A stretch of DNA of 64,000 bases from Penelope pileata (lineage: Eukaryota > Chordata > Aves > Galliformes > Cracidae), in contig WBMW01000076.1 in assembly GCA_013396635.1 (NCBI GenBank), positions 284,217-348,216 of the forward strand, given 5' to 3'. Below the pieces are notes generated by a model. It was not told the origin of the DNA. It did no database searches and worked only from the letters and a program-made list of their open reading frames with translations. This document shows positions 50,946 through 61,781 of the stretch, one piece after another; within the stretch, counting starts at the first letter, position 1, and every line of letters begins with the position of its first letter. A program made the position numbers and the translations under genes.

Positions 50946-53900
50946 GCTGCTTCGGACATCAGAGTTTTTCAGCAGTTCTTCATGTAGTGGTTTTTATGAA
51001 AATTTAGCTGGCTCCAGAAGCCCATCTAAAGTAGCTCTTACCAGCCATCTACAACTCCTGTCTTGTCAGGGCATGGGCTTTTACCAGGCTTCCAAATCCT
51101 CTCCTTCAAGGGCAAATGTCTTGTCTGAAGCACAAAGTAGGGAGTAAGTGTAAGGTGAGGTAGAGAGGGCAGGCCAATGTGGTAGTGAATTTGGCAGTCA
51201 TTGTGCATTAACGTTAGGAAACAATAATTGTTGATCTTATAGTTCCTCTTCCCTCTTGATCTTTAGTTGGGCTTCTCCGCACAAAAAATTTAATTCCCAC
51301 TCATGCCTTGGCCTAACTGTAGGTCAGTGAACATGACTGACTGGGACAGCATGTGGAATAAGATACTGATCTCTTTAGCAGTGACTGCTGTGCAGATGAC
51401 CTCACTTAATCAACAACCTTTAGTTAACAAGTCAGCATGCTAAGATGGTGCTAGTATTATTTCAGCATCACTTGTCATTTGCTCGTGAGGTCTGTTCACT
51501 CCGCAGTTCTTATTGCATATAATACTTAGCAGAACATTCTTCACAGCTCCTCATTTTAAAAATCAAGCATATATTGATCTTGTTAAACAGAGCTATACCA
51601 TTATAAAACCTTATCCTAAACATTTAAAACTACTGTCTCTTTATATAACCACATCCCTCCAAGAACTGACCTTCCAAAGAGCAGAAAAGTATTTTCAACA
51701 CTCATTTTACAAAAATGGAGACAAAGCATAGAGAAGTTATTAGTGCAGTCATGAGGCTAGTCATTGGCAAAGCAAGGAGTAATACCCAGTGCTCTAAAAC
51801 CCCGGCTGCTGTGCCACAAAAAAAGTGAGCAGGGGAACAAGTGAAAAGCAGCAGCAAAGTAATTCTGTTTCTCATCTCTGATGACTTAAAGGAGAGATGC
51901 AAAAGGATGTATAAAACAAGAAATTTCAGTGCTCATCAACTCAATTAGTCTTGGGATCACTTCTCTTAAGGATTTTTGGTGTATTTCTAGAGAAATAAGG
52001 ATCAAAATAATTGACCGTTAGAACTTCAAAGACCATCTTATTGAAGAATTTGAATGGCTGATAAGCAATTTACCAGTCCATTTGTTTACAGTCTTTCTCT
52101 TCCGTTTAATGGTCAACAGAACTACTCCTCAAAGATGCCACTAAGTTTTATAATTACTATTTATTGACTCTCCTGGATCCTTTACTCCCACCTTCATCCA
52201 TCTCTTGAGTAATTTACCTTCAAAATGCCTCTTTTTGGATTATGTATTGCTCTAATCCATCATCAAGAGCTGTATTAATGCAATACATCATAAAGGGGTT
52301 GCTATTCTATTACTCACTAATGCAACTACCTGACCACAGCATCTTGAGAATGCTCCAGTTTTATATGCATTGTTTGGCCTCAGTATTTTAGTATTTAGGG
52401 TTATATTTTTAAGGATTTAAGCAATAAAGAGGCACAGTGAAAGGTATTTTTGGTGGAAGAATTCACTGATACAAGTAAGAATTTTACACGAATATAATGA
52501 AATGAAAGTTATTTGTATAATGTGTCTCAGAAAATATAGTCACAATGATGAACTTGAAGATGTACAGAAATCATTTCAGATTTTGCTTTGAATTCCTTTG
52601 CTTTATGTTGGTGTTAAATCCTATCATTTAAATACAGCAATGTCAATGCAACTAGTCTCAGTATGCACTTGCATAGAACCCAGTATGGTTGCTTTAAAAC
52701 CAAACCATTAAGTAGGACAAAGCTATAGAGTTAAGCACAGGATCCTGGCATCATTTTGGCCACCATGGCCTAGCAACGATTCCCAGTAAGCAGTTTGAAT
52801 GTACACACACCATTTTGGAGATAAGAATAGTTAAATGGCTTAGAGATAGACTGACCACGCCAGCTGGCCTCAGAGGGAGGCCAGAGTAGACCCTATCTAG
52901 TTTATCAATGTAGAAATCACTACTGGTCTGGCCTTTCCTGTTCACTTGATGGCATGTCTTTTTGTCTGTGCCTCCCTCCCCTGCCGTAGTGACATCAGAT
53001 GCCCGAGGCAGCCCAGGTAGAATTGTCTGCACAAAAAATTTCATCTCAATGTTTTCCAAGTAACCTGAGGAAAATAGTTGCTGGGTTCTTAAAACTTCTT
53101 GAAAATGCAATTTCAAGAACTGAAAAACACTGTGAAACAAGTAGCTTAAAAACAGTGTTCAACATTTTGCAAAACTGGTATCCGAGTCCTGTATGTTTGT
53201 AAAAACTGATATGCAAGCAAACATATCAAACTCATTAAAATTAAAAATTAAGAGGTGGCAGTAATTGCCTTTTGCTTATTTTGTATGTATTCCAATATCC
53301 TTTGTATTTATATTGCACAGAGCAGCAGAAACAGTAGGTAACCACCAAAATGCAATGCAATTGCAAATGTTTCAAATGAGTATACTTGTCACTATGGGAT
53401 GTTTGGATTCTATTGGGTTTGATTTTTGTTGCAGAATTGTTGGATGAGAATCATTACATTTTCATTACGACCTTATTTAGTAAACTCCAGACACAAAGCA
53501 CATCCACAGTCTGTTGACTTGAACAAGTGAATATTTCAAATCTGGCATATATTGACTTATATAATTAGCCTGCTATAGGTCATCAATTAAATGTTTGCTT
53601 TCCTAGAAATAGTTTCCTCTTTTTATCTTCAATGGTATGTCCAATATTAGACATTCTTAGGAAGTTTTATTTTGTATTCCATGGCTTTTTTTCACCTTGC
53701 TTCAAGAATATAAAATCCTACTTTGAATCCCCTGAAAAAAAAAGTAACTTACCATTATTGTTTTTCAGTGCTATTTTTTCTTCACAAACAATAGAATACT
53801 TCTAAACAGCAATTAATTTTTATGGTCCAGGTATCAGGCTCCTGAAATGTAATTGATAGACAAGATTTCAGCCAAAGCAAGACATGGGGAGGGTCACTTA

Positions 53901-55040
53901 TGTTAGTGGTGGCATCAGAGAGGGCTGTGTAGTGCTTCTGAGATGGAGCAGAACAGACAAGTGAGTTACGAGCTCTTTATTCTGTTAATCAGCTTGGAAT
54001 TAATAGCCATAGATATCCAAAGCTTTGCAGCAAGAATGTATCTGCTTCATACCAAGTCATGTTGAATTTAAGTAAACCAGGATGTTTTTTTAACACTTTT
54101 TTTTTTTTTAAATCAATACGTCATCTCTTTACAGGCATGTTTAGGAGCAAGATTGTAAGTAGAAGATTGCCCAAATATAGTAAGAAAGAAAGAAAATAGT
54201 ATACTGTAGCCATACTGATATCATACTGCAGATATGTATGGCATTATTGAAATTTTCTAAGAATATTCAGTGTTCTGGCTGAGTTGCCTACATTTCCCAA
54301 GGACTCTTTTTAAAACAAATGCTTGTAACTTAATGATATTGTCCCACAGTACTTTTAAAATCTGAAGGAATATAACAAGGAAAGAAGAACTTGAGGGTTT
54401 TGAAGAATAGATCTGCCCATGCAAAGGATGTGTCCAATTTTGTATCAGCTGCCTGTGTTCTGAATTAGTGTCTTACATGTGAGTATTTTATGTTAACATT
54501 TTATTGGTACACATTGTTCATCACTGACTTGTAGAAATAAAGAACCAAACCTCTAAGTAGGCTCACACATACATTTTATTCTTTCATTTAAACCCACTAT
54601 TTATTATTCTCCTCAACCAGCTGCAGATAATTATAAAGATAAAAATTAACAAAGTAAATCGAAATATAAAAGTATTAATAGGATGTTGAAGGTCCAGAGA
54701 CTGTGAATTAATTTTGTTCATGAGGAAAACACCTAAATATCTTGTGGCAAGTTATTAAGTCTTCTTGTCCCTTGTGGTGTACTTTCTATAATGCACAGAG
54801 TTCATTAAAGTGTTTGCATAAATATAGATCATCCATGAAAATTAATTAATCCTATTACCTGTTTGATGGCATATATGTTGCATCTTATTAACTATGCCAC
54901 ATAAATATTAATAGTTCAGGAAAAAGCTTATGAGAAAGGTAAAATGTCTCATTTAACTTTTTTTTAAAATATTTTATTGTCATTACCTTTTTTTTCTTCT
55001 TTTTCTTTTTTATTTTTTTCCACTTTTTCTCTTTTTTAAG
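50946..55040. other. unassigned AT-rich sequence
   Basis: No gene or repeat family recognised in this 4.1 kb. A very pyrimidine-rich tract with TAG (52955-52988) is followed 27 bases later by CAG/GTAGAA, but the enclosed segment is too short to interpret. T-rich tracts at 54096-54111 and 54958-55038 lead into the next candidate exon. Confidence 0.45.
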
Positions 55041-55187
55041 TGCTTGGTGCCAGGGAAAATTAAGATAGCAAAACCAGACATTAATAATAGTTCATTACGC
55101 AGTGAAGTTAGTCATATTCCATTGAACTCTGTGAGAGATTTGCAATTGATTTCCATGAAAGCAAGGTCAAGCCCATTGAGTCTCAAG
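55041..55187 (+). CDS. candidate 147-nt coding exon
   Basis: The acceptor follows an exceptionally long T/C tract (about 55000-55038) ending TTTTTTAAG. The donor is TCAAG followed by GTAATT. The segment is exactly 49 codons, phase 0 at both ends, and open throughout; the frame would also read through the donor. The reading includes VPGKIKIAKPDINN and LNSVRDLQLISMKARSSP. It connects in phase to the candidate exon at 57776. No domain is recognised. The T-rich tract could be ordinary low-complexity sequence, which is the main alternative to a true acceptor. Confidence 0.35.
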
Positions 55188-55539
55188 GTAATTCCTGTAA
55201 AATATCCATTAAATAATGAAGCAGATTATAAATAACTGGACTCTAAGATGTTTTCATTTATCATTAGTTTAATATTTTAACTAATCTTGAGTGCAATCAA
55301 CATTCAAGAAACAAAGCATTGAAGCTTGTCTACAAAAAAGTGTTTTAATAAATAATTAACCTAGCTGAACATGAATGAGTAACTGTTTATACCAGTAATT
55401 CCAGAAGAACTTATAGTAATGGACAATTGTTTTTCAGAACTACTAGAAATTTTGCGTAAGTAAAATATATGCAATATATATAAACAATATATGTTTGCAG
55501 AGAGAGTCAACTAACAGATCGTTTTGGATAAAGATGTTA
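55188..55539. other. AT-rich interval between candidate exon and GC-rich island
   Basis: Plain AT-rich sequence including an (AT)-rich patch near 55465-55490. No feature supported. Confidence 0.5.
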
Positions 55540-57040
55540 AGTGAGGCTGAGAACAAAGTCACCTCCTCCAGCTGCTCCAGCCCAGGGCTGCTTGTGCCCA
55601 GATGCTTGTGCCCACGCTGAGGACACAGGGTCTCTGACCCAGCTGAGAGTGGATGCTTTTCCTTTGCAGGTTCAGCCAGCAGCAAAGCTGAGCACATGTC
55701 CTAGAGACATGCAGACACACAGAGACAGACAGGGCACTGACAGGACTGGTCACAGAGGCTGCCCCAGCCTCCAACAGCACTTACAAACAGGGCTCACATA
55801 CGTACAGACACAGACAGATGAGCCCATTCATCTGGCAGTGAGAGGTGTTCACTGGTGCAGGCACACACACACTCTCTCTAGGCTCACAAGCACATTCACA
55901 GGTTCCTCTGTTTGCCTGGCAACCCCACTCAGATGCGAGCCTCCTTGTCCACTTCACAGGTTGCCTAATCACACTCTGGTCCAGCTTGAAGCAGACTGCG
56001 CACACGCAGCATTCACACACACATCCCTCCGGCAAACCACATTTGCAAGTCCCCCTGGGTGTACCACAAGGGACCCCCGTGTCTGACTGATTCCTTAATA
56101 TTTGCTAGTGAATAGACACACACATCCCACGCACACCAAGCTGGGGGAAATACAGACACTCACTCCCCCCAGCTGTTGGCACCAAGCACACAGGCAGCGA
56201 CCCACAGCCCGCTCCAGCTGCTGGCGCAGAGACCCACATTCACCATACTCACATCGATCCCTCCCAGAAGCTGATGTGGGAACACACATCACTCCTACCC
56301 CATGGCAGGGAATAGAGGACTCCACACACCAAAATCCCATCACTGCAGTAGCTGGCACCCCTGCAGGCCCTCTCCCCCAGCTGACTCTACTAGCTGGCAC
56401 CAAATTCACTGACACTGGTCACACAGTGGCTGGCAAAGACAAAGCCTCTTGTGCCCTCTCTGACTCTGGAGAGGACTGTCCAGCTGCTGACAGCAGGACC
56501 CTCACTTGCTCCAGTAGCTGGCACCACACAGGCCGTGAGCCTACACCCCCAGCTGACTCCAATAGCTGGCACATGCACACACACTGGTCTCCCCAGTAGT
56601 CCTTCAGCAAGTAGCAAGTAGTTCTTCAGCACACATACGAGAGAGAGCATGGATATGAAGTGAGAGAGTTAAGAAAAGATTTTAAAAGAAAATATAAGAT
56701 AGGACAAACTGCAGTGATCAGGCACAGGGCTTGAGCAGATGAGTGTACTGACTGACCTCATTTTAGATGTGATCAGCCCTTTTCTACCCTCTTCAACCTA
56801 TCCACCTCCTTTGCTCCTCCTGCTCCCTCTTCCCCTGCACATCCCCATGAGTTTGCAGAGGGGACCTTGTTTGCAGGTCCCCAGCAAGAATAAACCTGTG
56901 ACACCCAGACCAGATCTGAACAGCCCTGCAAAATATGAATGAAATGGGAGAATTCAGCCATTGAGACTTCATCTGGACAGGACGGACAGAGTGACAGCAG
57001 AAAGAAAGACCAAGGAAGACATGGCAAAATATGGACTTAA
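55540..57040 (+). repeat. GC-rich island of degenerate tandem repeats, possibly an old LTR
   Basis: Base composition changes sharply from AT-rich to GC-rich at about 55540. Between 56165 and 56580 a motif around CAGCTGACTCCAGTAGCTGG followed by CACC recurs about eight times with mismatches (for example at 56167, 56211, 56342, 56381, 56508 and 56549). The spacers are rich in CACACA. The 55540-56090 part is similar in style but less regular. Near the right end a perfect 8-bp stem (GGGGACCT / AGGTCCCC, loop TGTTTGC, 56860-56882) precedes AATAAA at 56889. That arrangement resembles the poly(A)-signal hairpin of retroviral R regions. No clear TG...CA ends, primer-binding site or coding region was found, so a non-retroviral minisatellite is equally possible. 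Open frames on both strands follow from composition. Confidence 0.5.
56860..56894 (+). promoter_or_regulatory. stem-loop followed by AATAAA poly(A) signal
   Basis: A perfect 8-base-pair inverted repeat with a 7-base loop lies six bases before AATAAA (56889-56894). Visible directly; the role is inferred. Confidence 0.5.
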
Positions 57041-57775
57041 TGGGCAGTTTCTAAGAACCTACTCTGTAAAAAAGACCCATCTCATTTAACAGAGGAGTAG
57101 ACTGCAAGAACTGTAGGTTTTACTGCTTTTCTCATCTCTAAGATAGGTATTCATCCATCTTAAGATATAAGAAGCAGCCTTATACTCCACAGTCTAAATT
57201 CTCTGAATTTTTTCCTTGAAAATTCCAGTAAATTTTATCAAAGTGGCACTTAGAAGTAAGTCCATCCTTGTTTCATTACATTTTCTTTTTTTCTGACTGA
57301 CATGCTCATTTTACAGTGAGCTGCCTTTGTTATTTAGTTTTAGTTTAAAATGGATGAGTGGCCATTTCATGTACTTCTTTATCGGTTATGCAACATAGCA
57401 GCTATGCTAAAATATAGATAAAAGTCCCATTTTTAAAAAATACATGGGTGTTGAGGTATCAAATATCTGTAAAAGCACATAGTATTCAAAATTTCCGTTA
57501 CAGAGATCTTTATGATAGCTTTAAACTTCGTCTCATTCTCCCTTCTGACCCACCAAATATGTATGTTTGGACTGTGTCCTCAAAAAATACACATAGAATT
57601 GCATATATCTGCATCCTTGTGTGAACTGCATGTCATTTTGAATGCAAATACAATGAACCAATGTTTTCCTCATGACAGACCACGTGACAATTAATCACCT
57701 CAATGCCCTGTGGAAAATATTATTTATTATATTCAAATATTCTTCTTAATAGCAATTCAGTTCATGATTGTTTAG
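57041..57775. other. unassigned AT-rich sequence
   Basis: No gene or repeat family recognised. Confidence 0.5.
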
Positions 57776-57873
57776 GTGCATCATCACCAAGAATTAGATC
57801 CCACTGGTGTCCTTCAATTGCTTAATGAAATGGGAATAAAAACTGCATGGATAAGAGGAGAAGTGTTTTATGT
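57776..57873 (+). CDS. candidate coding exon (possible SEA-like ectodomain segment)
   Basis: The acceptor is TTCATGATTGTTTAG. In phase 0 the segment reads a convincing amphipathic stretch, with PTGVLQLLNEMGIKTAWIRG followed by EVFYV. Two ends are possible. A donor at 57874 (GTAAAA) gives phase 2 and joins exactly in frame to the candidate exon at 58437. Alternatively the frame simply ends in TAA at 57875 as a terminal exon. Joined to 58437 it gives a GV..LL...F.V.VVG...TFR.R pattern like the SEA-like mature ectodomain of PTPRN/PTPRN2. I judge that a weak structural resemblance, not an identification. It also joins in phase with the exon ending at 55187. The exonic side of the donor is non-consensus, which lowers confidence. 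Confidence 0.35.
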
Positions 57874-58436
57874 GTAAAAAACATCAAAGGCAAGAATGAA
57901 TTTCATATCTCTTTGATGTCACTCAGCTTCAGGTAAAGAGCATTACAGCTTGCAGGAGTGCTAATTAAAACCAATAGTTATTTGATTTACTTGACATGCC
58001 TTTAAAATATCTTGTAAAACTTGCCATTCCTGACAAGAGGAAGATTCTGAATCCATGAACACGTAGGATTTACAAGTCCCCCTCATGCTCCCTCGCGGAC
58101 ATAGATGTAACGATCTTTTGAATGTAAGTATCAGAAGATGGAGCCATGCATACTAATCTTCAGAGTACGATAATTCAAACTAGAGGAAGAGCCTATTCTT
58201 TTCCTGCCAGCTTTGGGAGATGAATGAAGAGAGAACTGATTAATGTGAGTGTGATACTGACATTATTTTCCTGACAATTATTTGTAACATACAGTGTAAT
58301 TTCTTACCTTGGACAAAGCTGCTACTTACTGTCACCAGTTCAACTCAAAACATCACTAGCATCTCTGCCTTGTTACCCTTTTTCTGAGTAACAGCAGTAT
58401 CAAATGCACCACATACTTTCTCATATCCTCTTACAG

Positions 58437-58482
58437 AGATGTTGTAGGGAGTAATATCACATTCAGACTTCGATCAAAATCA
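58437..58482 (+). CDS. candidate 46-nt coding exon
   Basis: Between a good acceptor (TTTCTCATATCCTCTTACAG) and a consensus donor (TCA followed by GTAAGTGA). With one base completing the previous codon it reads DVVGSNITFRLRSKS; the other frame tested, phase 0, contains a stop. The phase matches the end of 57776-57873, and the outgoing phase is 0. Small size is the main weakness. Confidence 0.33.
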
Positions 58483-58932
58483 GTAAGTGATTTTCCTTGT
58501 ACTTGTCATGATAGCATCAGTTATTTCACTACTAATATACCATACAGCCTGGAATTGATTAACAGGCAAAAAAACATGAAGTGTTCATGAAAGCTCACAC
58601 TTGCTCCAGGGAAGATTTTCCAAAATGCGTGAAATGTAAAAGAGGAAGTATCTAATAGTAATCCCTCTTTGAAAAGTATTTGATGGCAGTCTTCTGTTTC
58701 ACCTGTCAATTAAACAATTGTATAGAAAATAGAATGTATCTTCCCAACATCATGGTGTATTTCTCTATAACGAACACTTTTCCCATTGAGGGCAGTGTCA
58801 AAACTTCGAGTGTCTTTGGAGAAAGCAGAGTGTAGGAGTTCTCTTGACAAACTGGAGGATTTTGCTGCAAATGTTATTTTTCAGCTAGATGGTTTTCTAA
58901 TGGGTAACTAGTTTCACTGCTTGCTGCTTGGG

Positions 58933-59314
58933 GTTTTTTTTGGTTTGGTTTGGTTTTTTTTTTTTTTTTTTTATGATGGCAATCCAGATAAATCTCTTAG
59001 TCAACAAAGGGGTAATTTGGACCAGTGTGCACTATTAACCTGCTATCTGCCATTACATGGTGCTGTATTTCCCTATTTATTCTTTAATCATCCATGGCTA
59101 AATGCCCTGTCCTTCATTTTCATGTTTTTTTTGGTTTGGTTTGGTTTTTTTTTTTTTTTTTTTATGATGGCAATCCAGATAAATCTCTTAGTCAACAAAG
59201 GGGTAATTTGGACCAGTGTGCACTATTAACCTGCTATCTGCCATTACATGGTGCTGTATTTCCCTATTTATTCTTTAATCATCCATGGCTAAATGCCCTG
59301 TCCTTCATTTTCAT
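58933..59314. repeat. 191-bp perfect tandem duplication
   Basis: Copies 58933-59123 and 59124-59314 are identical by eye, including T runs of 8 and 19 and the GGTTTGGTTTGG core. There is no N between them. The T-rich start suggests slippage at a homopolymer, either in the genome or in the assembly. Confidence 0.95.
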
Positions 59315-59549
59315 GTGCTTTCATCTCTAAAAACTACTTTACTATATCTCTTCTCCTATCTAATCTGAATGTATTTTGAGAAATCTGCTCTTAGTAGATC
59401 CTAATTTGACAAAGGTCTGTCCCCAGGTTCAGCATGTCAACCTGTAAAAGTTTGTCTGCTGGTATATACAATAATGTCATACTAAAAGTTTTTAAGACAA
59501 GCAAGACTGTGTAACATTTATTTTATTACAACAGTCTGTTTCCATTGAT

Positions 59550-61240
59550 TTCACAGATCCATGCAGACTGGAAGGGAACTTAGGAAGTCTCTACACCAAA
59601 CTCCTCCTCAAACCAAGATCAATGTTGAATTCAAACCAGGTTACTTAGGGTTTATCTGTTCAGATCTTGAAAATGCCCAAAGAGAAATTTCAGAATTGCT
59701 CTGGGCAACCTTTGTCGGTGCTTTCTTGTTCCCATAGTGATTTTTTTCCTTTATGTCTGCTTTCCCTCCTTTATTCTAAGCCCACTATCTTTCCACCTCC
59801 TGCCATGAAACCACTGTGAAGTTTTTCTCCAAATTCTTGGTAAACTCCAGATGTTGGGGAGCTGCTTTTAGGCCCTCTTGATGCTATGTCTTTCCCAGGC
59901 TGCCTCAGCCTCTCCTCACAGGGCATGTGCTCCAACCCTGACCATCCTGCTGGCTTTGCTGAACTTGCTTCACTTTAACATTGTTGTTCTTCTGCTGAGG
60001 ATCCAAGATAATACAAGATCAGTAACCCCATGGCATTTCTCTTGTCACACACATCCAGGTAAAGTACAACGCACTAACCACTTCTCTGTAAGTGCTACTA
60101 TCCAGTCATTTTTTTTCCCTAATATCCAGCTATTCAGACCATAACATCCTGATTCGATACAAGAATATTGTAGGATACCTTGTCAAAATTCTTGCTAAAT
60201 TCAAAGTAAATGACATCCACTGCCCTCTTTTCATCCCTAGATTCAGTCATTTTATAATAGAAAACAATTACATTGATCAGTCCTGATTTATCTTTGTTCA
60301 AATCAAAACCTTCTCCTCTTTGAACTCTCTTCCTAAGCACAAAAGTCTGGGATACCTTGTTGTTGAAGACTGAGATAAAGAAGGCATTGAGTCTCTCAGC
60401 CTTATCTTGCATTTGCTGTCATTAAGCCACCTGTCCCATTCAACAGCAGATCAGTATTTTCTTTGTTTATTCTTTTACTATTGAGGGAGCAGTAGACACT
60501 CTTGTTGTCTTTCTTAGTTTCCCAGACACCATCCCTGCATGCCTGGGCAATATCCACTTTTGTAGCCTGTCCTCACTTTCACCTCCTTTGTAGTTTTGTT
60601 CTTCCTTTTCCTTTTCACATTGGGAAACTGACAAAAGTTCTTTCTTTAGCCTGCCTGGTCAAGACACTTCCTGCAACACCAATTATCCTGCTAGCTGCCA
60701 ACTTGCAAGGTACATCCATTCCTAACCAAGACTTTCCCTTTGGTCTGAAGGACATTGGCTATCTCACCTTTTCCCCATCAGATTTCTGTAGGCATTCATA
60801 CACTCCTTGGCAGTGTCATTGGCACCTGCTGATGAGCAACACAAGACCAAGGGCTGGACGAGCCTTGGCAGTCTCCATAACATCATAGATCCCATCCTCC
60901 AGCAAGCAGCAAACCCCCACTGACAACATACCCAGTGTAACCACCATCATCAGCTGCTTCCTCCTTACACTGACTTTTAGTTCAGGCCCAGCTGGCTCCT
61001 GCAGCTTCTCTCTGTGGAGCTTTGTCCCCTTCACTGACTACTGGGGAACTTCACCAAGAGTACAAATCAAAATCTGAGGGTAGAGAAGAAACATTTCTCC
61101 TGCTGTCAGAAGTTGCAAGCCTGCAGCCTCCCCCATTGTGAGAGCATCCAGCCACTGCTTGTTCAGGCTTCCAGCTGTCCCTCACGTAGCTCAGCATGTC
61201 TGCAAGGTTTCCATGAAGACTCTGCCTCTTATTCATGAGG
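59550..61240 (-). mobile_element. long decayed CR1 LINE with ORF1 and ORF2 traces
   Basis: Minus-strand element. Its 3' UTR-like part (59560-59960) includes CCTCAGCCTCTCCTCACAGG, the reverse complement of a common CR1 block. At 60134-60412 the minus frame reads KAERLNAFFISVFNNK, the ORF2 pre-RT block. VDVIYFEFSKNFDKVSYNIL follows and aligns with RT motif A (VDVVYLDFSKAFD type) with the catalytic Asp replaced by Glu. RT beyond motif A is deleted. At 60816-61034 the minus strand gives a VGVCCLLEDGIYDVME...PALGLVLL arrangement. This matches the 'REVCCLPGARVRDV...YPLLVFHVGTND' order of the esterase-like domain of CR1 ORF1, with the catalytic GDS motif degraded. The stretch 61051-61236 may be more ORF1. 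It is one of the few copies here to keep both ORFs in order. Confidence 0.85.
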
Positions 61241-61577
61241 AAGTCATTTGAGGCTTATCATTTGGAAATTTCTGAAATATCAGATTGTTCTGAACTACTC
61301 TGCGTTGCCTCAGGAAAATTGCTTTACATATACTAAGTATATCAGAGTAAGCAAAAACATTTCACTTCAAAATTTGTTTATATCCAAATGCCGTCTGCTG
61401 CTGGGTGGCTTTTTTTCACAGAATAAATTTCGATGTGCTACAAAGGTCATACTTATTTCTCTACTGATAGTTCAGCATAACACCCAATTTTGAATAGTAA
61501 TCTCATCCAGAAACAATTTGCTTTGCTGCAGAGGTTGGATGTGAAGTTTAAATGCACTGTTTTAAAATAAAATACAG

Positions 61578-61781
61578 CTTCTGAACCCTACGCATACTGG
61601 AATCAGAAATTCATTTCAGAACAACTTCATGCTAGGGTTACAGCGCTGGAAGCTATTGATATAAGAAACCTATGGAGAATACATCAAGAACAAAAGATGA
61701 ATCTAAGTTGTGTGAACAGTACTACCTACATATCCAGTTTCTATGATCCCTATATTGTACTTTCAGAGATCCAAGTAGAAG
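61578..61781 (+). CDS. candidate 204-nt coding exon
   Basis: Open for 67 codons with a consensus donor (GTAGAAG followed by GTAAGAAT). The reading includes FISEQLHARVTALEAIDIRN, NLSCVNSTTYISSFYDPYIV and LSEIQVE. N-linked glycosylation sequons (NLS, NST) would suit a luminal or extracellular segment. The acceptor at 61577 (AAATACAG) has a poor pyrimidine tract. Alternative acceptors inside the open stretch (AATCAG at 61606, TTACAG at 61643) would shorten the exon. It lies after the CR1 at 59.5-61.2 kb, which would then be intronic. No family recognised. Confidence 0.33.

Noticed and set aside
55541..56650. Overlapping 60-180 codon open frames on both strands in the GC-rich island
   Set aside because: Open on both strands at once, repetitive, His/Thr/Cys-rich from CACACA spacers, and without domains. 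Best explained by composition and tandem repeats.
58921..59330. Two overlapping plus-strand open frames sharing the same sequence
   Set aside because: Products of the 191-bp duplication and of T runs read as phenylalanine.
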